Of a stretch of DNA of 64,000 nt, positions 57,440 through 64,000 are shown piece after piece. The stretch's first letter is position 1; each line of letters opens with the position of its first letter. Source of the DNA: Diplolepis rosae (Eukaryota; Arthropoda; Insecta; Hymenoptera; Diplolepididae); contig JAPYXD010000459.1 of NCBI GenBank assembly GCA_030998225.1, positions 1,178,001 to 1,242,000 of the forward strand, written 5' to 3'. Both the position numbers and the translations under genes were made by a program. The notes under the pieces are model-generated. The model had not been told where the DNA came from. It saw only the letters and a program-made list of their open reading frames with translations, and did no database searches.

Positions 57440-57780
57440 AAAAATCTACTGATTATCAGTGAAATTTGACTGATTTAAATAGCTAAAAAGAGGTTACTGT
57501 AAATCATTCAAATTTCACTGATTGCTTCAGTGAAAATTAACTGATTAAACAGCGAAAATATTTTTTCCACTGATTTAACAGTGAAATATATTTTTTCACT
57601 AGTAAATCAGTGACAAGGCGAATTCTACAACAGAATAATACAGGTACACTGTTCAAAATATTATTTAATTTCATACACATTTGTATATGAGATTTAATAT
57701 TTTTGTATAATATTTATGGTACAATACACTGGTATTTTAAGTTTAATACACTGATAAACTTATTTTTTCAGTGCATTTAG
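57440..57780. repeat. CACTGATT-word element
   Basis: ACTGATT, AATCAGTGA and CAGTGAAA words recur in both orientations. A TTTTTTCAGTG right end closes it at ~57773. The left end was not fixed. Confidence 0.5.
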
Positions 57781-57949
57781 TTTGTAAATTATAAAGTAGA
57801 TAAACTTCTTTTATATGAATACACATTCAATTTAAAATAATTTATAATATCTAGGTACTTGAAAAATTTGTCAGCTTAAAACATAAGCACTTATACACAT
57901 CATGAATTTTTATATTTAGAGCAGTTTCCTGCTCATGTCTAACCCTGTA

Positions 57950-58141
57950 CAGAACCCTGTATAGAACTGACAAAACTTTTTTGCTTTCCCAACAAATTTT
58001 CAGTTTCCCCAACAAACATATTTGTTAAACCAACAAAAGAGTTTGTTATTGCTTTTTGCTTGAACAAACTTTTTGTGAGGAAAAATAAAATTTTGTTGAG
58101 ACGGCAAAAAACAGTTTGTCAGTTCTATATTTTTCTCCGTG
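57950..58141. mobile_element. CACGG-type MITE with AACAAA words, left end eroded
   Basis: The right end TATTTTTCTCCGTG is followed by TG. The left side keeps the matching TATAGAACTGACAAA but has lost the outer ~12 bases. Interior CAACAAA / TTTGTTA words resemble but differ from the 52244 family. Confidence 0.65.
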
Positions 58142-58491
58142 TGTAGAAAATACCCTTTTTTTCGACACTTCGATGTATATTAAATTTTATTTATACTATA
58201 TATGCGAATGATTTCATATGTTTATGTACTTATATTATTATAGTGCAAGTTTGATTGGCTTATTTGTTCTTTATATACACAATGGCAGGTATTCATCAAA
58301 AACTAATGTCAGACTATATCTTTTAGTCATTTAGAATGTCTTAAAAGTAATTCAATTGAGTTTATTTGTACTGCGATTTTGATTAAATGCAAATTTTATT
58401 GATGATATACCTATTGATGCGTTTAAGTGTTGGAAAGAATAACCAAAATTCTAATCATGACACTCGCGCTTTGTATTTAAAATTAATCGGT

Positions 58492-58530
58492 TTAAGGCCA
58501 TGCCCTTGACGTGACTTTAGGCAATTCTTT
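58492..58530. repeat. Lone TTAA-element end
   Basis: TTTAAGGCCATGCCCTTGACG matches the TIR of the TTAA family. No partner end was found nearby. Confidence 0.5.
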
Positions 58531-58678
58531 TCGCCCTTCTCACTCTTAAATTAATCACTCAAATAGATTCTTCATAGCAGATGAATATATAAGAATATAT
58601 AAAACTTAATATATTATATTAATTATATATTAAACTTAATAAGTTCAAAAAGTTCTACAAAAGTGTTGTGCACCATGA

Positions 58679-58925
58679 AAAAAATGTACCTAATCTAACC
58701 AAACGATTTGGTTAAATGAAAAAAAAATTGGTTGCATACTATCTAAACAATCCATCTTTAACTGCACGCAACAAATTTTTTGAATAAATCAACTAAAAAT
58801 TTGGTTTACTGTATAATAAGGAAATTCTTCAATTGATCCAAATAAATTTTGGTTGGATTAACCAAATGTCACAATGATAATTTTTGTTAGATAAAAAATC
58901 CCAGTAAGCTGATTTGTAGAATTCT
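58679..58925. repeat. AACCAAA-word element
   Basis: AACCAAA, TTTGGTT and CAACCAA-like words are reiterated in both orientations. The left border CACCATGAAAAAAA is a plausible altered CACT-type end; the right border is uncertain. Confidence 0.5.
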
Positions 58926-58984
58926 CTGAGTAAAATCAGAAACTGCAATTAGAGGTTCTGAATTTTCCAAAAAATTTTTTTAAA

Positions 58985-59370
58985 TTCTACCTACACTGAA
59001 AAGAAATATTTGATTTAATTAAATAAAATTATTTGTTTGATAGACTTACTTTGATTCGAAGAAATTATTTATTTGAATTGAATAAAATTTGTTTGATTCA
59101 AACAGAGTATCATTAAACCAAATAAAAATCTATTCAAACCTTTTTCAGCCTTAAATCAAACAAATAATATCTTTGACCATACATTAATGCATTAATTTAT
59201 TTATATTCAAGATAAAATCATTTGATTTAAACAAATATTTATTTGACCCAAAGATATTTTGTTTGAATTAAACAAATGTTATATAATTCAAATAAATCTT
59301 TTATTTGAATCAAAAAAACCTTTCAAACAAATGATTTTCTTTCATTCAATCAAATCTTTTACTTACTACC
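58985..59370. repeat. CAAATAAA / TTTGATT-word element
   Basis: It begins CACTGAAAAGAAATATTTG and ends near CAAATCTTTTACTT, with TTTGATT, CAAATAA and TTATTTG words filling the interior. It fits the pattern of the other word-repeat MITEs, but no duplication was fixed. Confidence 0.55.
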
Positions 59371-59598
59371 CTAGTCGAAAGTACGTGGTTTCGGCACCAA
59401 TTTCACGGCAGAAAGTCTAACTTTCATGCATTGGTCAAGCTATATGCGCGCCCTCTATAATAGCGGGAGTAAAAACGTAAATAACCTCAAGCGTCAAAAT
59501 TTGTCCGCTCTCTGCTAATGTTTATTAGTGGTAATGAGTGGATATTATTTAGAATGTAATAGTAGTGACAGAAGTGTAACAAAAATAAAAATAAAAAA

Positions 59599-59784
59599 AT
59601 GAATGACATATCATCTGATGAATTGACAGATGAAGAAGACATTAATAAAAACTTTGAAACTGAAGCTCAATTAATAGTAGAAACTGACACCTTACCCAAA
59701 AAGTCCGTTGACAGATACATGCTAGTCTATAATAATTACCAAAAATGGAAACAAGGAAGTAGAAATCTAAACCTTAATTCATAG
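59599..59784 (+). CDS. Possible N-terminal fragment of a tyrosine-recombinase-like protein
   Basis: A 61-codon frame opens with an acidic S-S-D-E-L-T-D-E-E-D stretch and then L-P-K-K-S-V-D-R-Y...Y-N-N-Y-Q-K-W. That arrangement is seen at the start of the SAM-like DNA-binding part of Crypton/DIRS-type tyrosine recombinases and their domesticated insect relatives. The frame stops where palindromic sequence (59789 onward) begins, so the rest of the gene may have been displaced. The short length makes this tentative. Confidence 0.4.
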   Translation: MNDISSDELTDEEDINKNFETEAQLIVETDTLPKKSVDRYMLVYNNYQKWKQGSRNLNLNS

Positions 59785-59788
59785 ATGT

Positions 59789-59858
59789 ATTTGATGCCTG
59801 CCCCCTCGACCAGCAGCACTCGCTCCGCTCGTGCCGCAAATGTCGGGGCAGGCATCAA
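59789..59858. repeat. Short hairpin with GCCTGCCCC arms
   Basis: TGATGCCTGCCCC pairs with GGGGCAGGCATCA. The loop holds a second palindrome, GCACTCGCTCCGCTCGTGC. It lies next to the foldback at 59907. Confidence 0.8.
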
Positions 59859-59906
59859 TATATTCCAATGGACACATGCAATTGTTTTCGTACTTTCGAC
59901 CGGGTA

Positions 59907-60057
59907 GCAAGAAAAATAGTATACACTACATGGGCAGAAATTTGAGATTCCTGAACTGCGTGCCATGATGCCCTCGGCTTCGCCTCGGGCATTATGGCGC
60001 GCAGTGCAGGAATCTCAACTTTCTGCCCTTGTTATGTAATATACTATTTTCTCAGTG
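59907..60057. mobile_element. Foldback MITE with TTTTCTCAGTG end, TA duplication
   Basis: Arms of ~62 bp pair around a TCGGCTTCGCCTC loop (GGGCAGAAATTTGAGATTCC with GGAATCTCAACTTTCTGCCC). The right end TTTTCTCAGTG is canonical. The left end GCAAGAAAAATAG is altered. TA lies on both sides. Confidence 0.75.
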
Positions 60058-60200
60058 TAAACAAACTCGTTTTTTCTTGGGCCTTGATAAAGTATACCAG
60101 AAGCTTTCTAATAAAATCACTATTTTTTTGAAAATTTGTTATCCCAATGTAAATCATTTCATTATGGAAGATCCCTAGACGTAAATCAAATGTTTAAAAA
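60058..60200. other. Unassigned spacer
   Basis: AT-rich spacer between the foldback MITE and repeat copy C, with nothing recognised. Confidence 0.4.
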
Positions 60201-61635
60201 ATCTGCCCGCTTCGCGGTTACATTCTCATCGCGCGCTTCGCGCGCAGCTCGCTTCGCTCGCAGGTTTGAGCGCACCTAGGGCGCGCGATTCGATCGTCGC
60301 GCTTCGCGCTCCGTTCTTTCTGGACCTCGCGCTTCGCGCTCGGTCTTATGCTCTTCGCATACATTTAAGTTTATTTCTTATATTTTGATACTGAAGCTCA
60401 GACCAATTTTATAATAATATTACAGATGATGTGAATTACACATTTTCTCAAAGTCACTGAATTTCTTTTTGAATTTAAGTGAAACAGGAAATTCAATTTA
60501 CTTAAGACTCTGTCGGCCTTAAGGAACACATTCTAATCATGACACTCGCGCTTCGCGCTCGATTTTCTGTATACATTTCAGTATAACTTTTTAATAAATT
60601 ACATGATTAAAAGAATTTACTTTCTTCCACATATCTAAAAAGGAAAAACAATCGTAGACTTTATTTAAGGAAACGATTTTGCAGAACAACGCTTATTTCG
60701 TATCTCACATATTTTGGTGAAAAAAATCGAATTTTTTCAATATTAAAAATCAAAACATAAAATATACATCCTGTCCCGAAATTTCTTTATCAGAATTTGT
60801 AGACCTCATTTAGGCAAACAATTTTCCATCTAAATGTTTTTTTTGCATCTCACATATTTTGTCTAAAAAATGGAATTTTTTCATTTTTATCGTATTTTTT
60901 GGAATTGAAACGAAAAATATATCTTTTATCAGAAACTGTGTCAGACAAAATTTGTAGATCTTTTTGAAACGAACAACTTTGTATTCTTACGTTTTTTTGG
61001 TATTTCCAATATTATTGTTAAAAAATTGAATTTTGGATTTTCAATAGTTTTTTTTTTTAATTAAAAAGAAAAATATGCATCTTATGAAAAAATGTTATAA
61101 TTCAAATTTGTAGGTCTTTATGTATTCAATAATATTGTATCATAACGTTTTTTCGTACATATCTCGTATAATTTAACTGGAAAATGGAATTTTGATATTG
61201 ACTTTTTTCGAATTTGAATATGCTGTAACATTTCTAATTTTGATTTAATCAAAAAATGTTATTAGGATAATTTGTAGAGATTTATGAGCACTATCAAAAA
61301 CCAGGATTGGAATTTTTGATTTTTTCAAAAAATTATTTTCAAAAACACAAAAGTAGTGCTCCATCCCTCAATTTTGATTGGATGTGGCTGGTTAACGAAC
61401 TTGTCCTTACTTTTTCGGCTCCGATAAAGTGTACCAAAGCTCAATTCAATCTGATAATTCTATCGAGAGTTATGCCGCACACGACCTACAGACAGACAGA
61501 CAGACAGACAGACACTTTCGTAAAAACCATTTTTTCTGACTCAGGGGGTCTCAAAACGTAAAGATTTGATGAAAATTTCGAAAGTCATTTTTCACATAAA
61601 ACCAATACCTTCTCATCCATGATGAGAGTGTAAAA
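60201..61635 (+). mobile_element. ~1.44 kb repeat element, copy C
   Basis: Same order as copy B: CTGCCCGCTTCGCGG start, GCGCTTCGCGCTC palindromic words, the ~150 bp divergent array, AACGAACTTGTCCTTACTTT, a (GACA)n run and the TTCTCATC...GATGAGA hairpin end. It differs from B by scattered changes. Non-coding; an 84-codon frame near its end is a chance reading shared with the other copies. Confidence 0.8.
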
Positions 61636-62371
61636 ATGTGTTGAAATATTCATAAATTGAAAATATTATATATAAAAAGATGTCCTTACCTGGAGAACAG
61701 TTACATTTTAAATGTGTTAAGAATAACTATTATAAAAAGTAAATAATTAGCTAAAAACTTGAGAATGATGAAAACTATCGAATAGAAAAGAATCTGGAGT
61801 AGAATTATCTGGAAGTCTGCTTTCATAAAAATAATGAAAAAGAATGTTTAGTGGTAGAAAGAAGAAAATTGTCCCTAGAATGACAAAAGGGAGATTACTT
61901 GGTTCAGAAGCACTGTGTGGAACCCCAGGGTCCACTCGCGTAATGGAATCAAATGCGAGAGGAGCCTAACGAGAAAGTGAAGAGGAAAAAATGAAGGAAA
62001 TGAGAGGACTGGAGATCCGATGAAATTATAGGTGCTGGAAATCTCGAGAGCAAACAGGAAGAGCGACCCTCTAAATCGAGTCAATTCATGCAGGAAATCG
62101 CTTTCGGGGATCGAGAAAAAAGCGTTTTTGTATACATATCATCCGGCAGAAGTGGGTTTGACCTACTGAAGCGGCATTTCAAGAGACGATGGATTAACGA
62201 TCTGAATGGTAACAGTTTAAACTGGGGCGTCCTCTCGAGTGCCGCCGTTTGCAAATAAGATTTTGCGCTAGATCGCATTTTGTCACTGGATTCTATATAT
62301 CCAAGGACGATTATGCTCTCCAGTGTGGTCCTCGTTCCCACACTGACAATAACAAATCTAGTTAAATTTCT
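61636..62371. other. Unassigned interval, possibly host unique sequence
   Basis: It is less repetitive and less AT-rich from about 61750 to 62340. Short minus frames (61747-61935, 61875-62084, 62081-62341) have no known domain. An exon is possible but unsupported. Confidence 0.35.
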
Positions 62372-63297
62372 TTAAGGCCATGGGCCATGCAGGTCACGTG
62401 ACCAATTCAATCACTGGCTATCGATTTTTTTCTCCATATATACAATTTTTAATTAAAATAAATCGGTTAAAATTTAGAAAATTATAAATAATAGCAATTT
62501 GAAGGAATAGGGGAAGGCATAGTGCATTAAATACAATTTTTTTTTTATTTTTGGCGATATAAGGAGATCTTCCTGTGGAGAATTAGATGTCGGACGCCTG
62601 TGTAGCTCAGTGGTTAGAGCAGTCGACCGGCAATCGAAAGACCTGGGCTCGAATCCCAGCGCAGTCGAAAGCGTCTTTTTTCCCAAAGAACGATTTTCAA
62701 AGTCTTTAAATATTTTTGAATTCAATTGCATTATTTGCGATATAAGAGTTTGAAATTGTCTACGAGGACACCTGTCGACACCGTATCCTATCTGATACGC
62801 GACTAGTGATCCTCCGATAATGTAGACAGTGACAAAAATGTCAAACTCAACTAATTAATTTGAAATTAATAATACCATTGAGTGTATTGAATTCTGCTGC
62901 ACTGGTCTAACACTGTCGATAATATACTCTGTAAATTTGCTAAAATTACTTGTTTTTATCAAAAAAATGTCTATCTTTATGAATATTCAAGATATAACAG
63001 ACCGATATACAAGCAGTAATTTTTTATTCATTTCCCTAAATTTCAAGGCGATTTTTGATTCTCCGTGGAAATGTAGTTACAGAACTGTAATTGCCGATAA
63101 AATTTTAGTTTTATATTTTAAAATGAAAAAACACTTGCAGAATTTTTACTAAAACGAAGATAACAGACGTTCCTTATTATCTTCTGATACATTTACTAAA
63201 TTTTGAGCAAGATATTTTATAAAAAAAGAAAGTTATCTTACATGCTTGGATTAACATATTATTATCGTCACGTGACCTGACGGGCCCATGGCCTTAA
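62372..63297. mobile_element. TTAA-flanked element carrying a tRNA-like gene
   Basis: TTAA at both edges. The left end GGCCATGGGCCATGCAGGTC and the right end GACCTGACGGGCCCATGGCC are inverse with few differences, each including CACGTGAC just inside. The 926 bp interior holds a tRNA-Ala-like cloverleaf and a 3' block (CGCGACTAGTGATCCTCCGA then TAATGTAGAC) also seen near 18700 and, more loosely, 20550. No transposase. Confidence 0.82.
62596..62666 (+). tRNA. tRNA-Ala-like sequence (anticodon position GGC), best copy
   Basis: A full cloverleaf: 6 of 7 acceptor pairs (GCCTGTG/CGCAGTC), a TAGCTCAGTGGTTAGAGC D arm matching the A box, an anticodon arm GTCGA-CCGGCAA-TCGAA, and a perfect CTGGG/CCCAG T stem with the B-box GGCTCGAATCC. 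A run of T follows about 15 bases after, as a Pol III stop. C replaces the universal U before the anticodon and GGC is not a usual eukaryotic Ala anticodon, so translation use is doubtful. It is inside a TTAA element. Confidence 0.6.
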
Positions 63298-63499
63298 ATT
63301 ATTTACAATTGAAATTTTATTCTAAGCTGAACAAAAGAAATAAATTTAATTTCTTGAAACGGTTAGTGAAAATGAGTTTTGGAAAAAACCGTAAATTACC
63401 ATGAAAAGCAGTAAATTTTTTAATCACAAATAGATAGGAACTCGCGTTTATGTATAAAAAACTTAATTTATAATTATATTTACATAAACTATGAATTCA

Positions 63500-63533
63500 C
63501 ACAGAGAAAAATAGTTGAAATATTTTTTCCGTG
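63500..63533. mobile_element. 34-bp minimal CAC-ended element with CA duplication
   Basis: CACAGAGAAAAATAG and TATTTTTTCCGTG face each other with almost nothing between them, and CA flanks both sides (63498-63499, 63534-63535). It looks like two MITE ends brought together by internal deletion. Confidence 0.55.
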
Positions 63534-63550
63534 CACTATTCCAAACTAAA

Positions 63551-63757
63551 TTAAGGCTATGGACCAACCAGATCAGGTGACGAAATATTGAGGTTAATAA
63601 TTATAAATTTGCAAATAAAATAGGTAAAGTTATCGGCAATTACAGATAACTGTACATATTTTTGCAAAAATTTTACAAACATAAACCAGACAAACGTTTC
63701 TTATTGTGTTGCATCATATTTTATAAAATTTTCATAAAAATATGCAACTGGCTCGAT
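63551..63757. mobile_element. TTAA-family element, left part
   Basis: TTAAGGCTATGGACC and CAGGTGACG match the left TIR of the TTAA family, and ACCAGACAAACGTTTC resembles an internal block of the 1800-2291 copy. Another element interrupts it at 63760 and the right end is not in the window. Confidence 0.55.
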
Positions 63758-63759
63758 CG

Positions 63760-63980
63760 CACTCTAAAAACAAGTGTGTTACTTCTACACGTGAAATACG
63801 ATAGTAACTTTTTAGGCATTTGAAGTGTGTAGTTTTAATACACATTACAAACATAACGTTTAATTTTCAAACACTTTAACGTTTTGTACCCAAAATGTGT
63901 GTTAAAAATACACACTTCAAATGCCTAAAAAGTTACTATCGTGATTCACGTGTAAAATTAACACACTTGTTTTTAGAGTG
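63760..63980. mobile_element. CACTCT-ended foldback MITE, CG duplication
   Basis: The ends CACTCTAAAAACAAGTGTG and CACACTTGTTTTTAGAGTG are exact inverses, flanked by CG on both sides (63758-63759, 63981-63982). The arms extend ~90 bp (shared block CGATAGTAACTTTTTAGGCA). TGTGT(T/A)A words repeat inside. The high arm identity suggests a fairly young insertion. Confidence 0.88.
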
Positions 63981-64000
63981 CGGTGAGAGACTTTGGTAAC

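Noticed and set aside
59822..59845. Rho-independent terminator-like GC hairpin
   Set aside because: The setting is a eukaryotic foldback element; the hairpin is part of its palindromic loop.

Overview
This is a 64 kb stretch of AT-rich nuclear DNA from an animal, almost certainly an insect. The evidence is the arthropod-type 28S rRNA fragments carrying R2 and R1 insertions at their standard positions, several mariner-like copies, a BEL/Pao element, a Penelope-like element, and a heavy load of short non-autonomous DNA elements. I do not see an intact host protein gene. Every recognisable coding region belongs to a decayed mobile element. Species or order cannot be fixed from the sequence; a TE-rich hymenopteran is compatible but unproven.

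Layout. 0-9 kb: a TIR-bounded element, a tRNA-Ala-like sequence, a TTAA-flanked MITE, a degenerate pogo/Tigger transposase (4.1-6.7 kb) and an inverted repeat. 9-22 kb: unassigned DNA, a TIR element holding ~150 bp tandem repeats (11.9-12.9 kb), the first copy of a ~1.4 kb repeat (A), two copies of a ~0.8 kb repeat, a second tRNA-like element and a foldback element (21.4-22.2 kb). 22.6-36.0 kb: a hAT element swollen by nested insertions. Its first interruption is a piece of 28S rDNA that itself holds two truncated R2 copies (one split by a Penelope-like element) and a short element at the R1 site; an R1-clade LINE, an LTR-like stretch and a mariner follow. 36-42 kb: an internally deleted LINE, then a TIR pair enclosing repeat copy B and another mariner remnant. 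42-47 kb: a BEL/Pao relic split by a 0.94 kb MITE. 47-64 kb: many short elements, a 1.03 kb near-perfect palindrome (55.0-56.0 kb), a small possible recombinase fragment, repeat copy C, and a second TTAA element carrying a well-formed tRNA-Ala-like cloverleaf.

The most coherent system is a set of short elements whose ends read CACTGAGAAAA, CACGGAAAAA or close variants. They sit between exact 2-bp target duplications (TA, CG, TG, CA), and each is filled with its own short word repeated in both orientations. Where two of them interrupt coding sequence (BEL/Pao and a mariner) the boundaries can be fixed. CACT-type ends, short duplications and repeated internal or subterminal words are the hallmarks of CACTA/EnSpm transposons, so I infer a non-autonomous CACTA-like radiation. 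No autonomous partner is visible here.

The genes do not form a pathway. The window is a stratigraphy of insertions, and nesting gives relative ages: hAT and BEL/Pao are among the oldest, R2, mariner and LINE inserts come later, and the CACT-ended MITEs are among the youngest.
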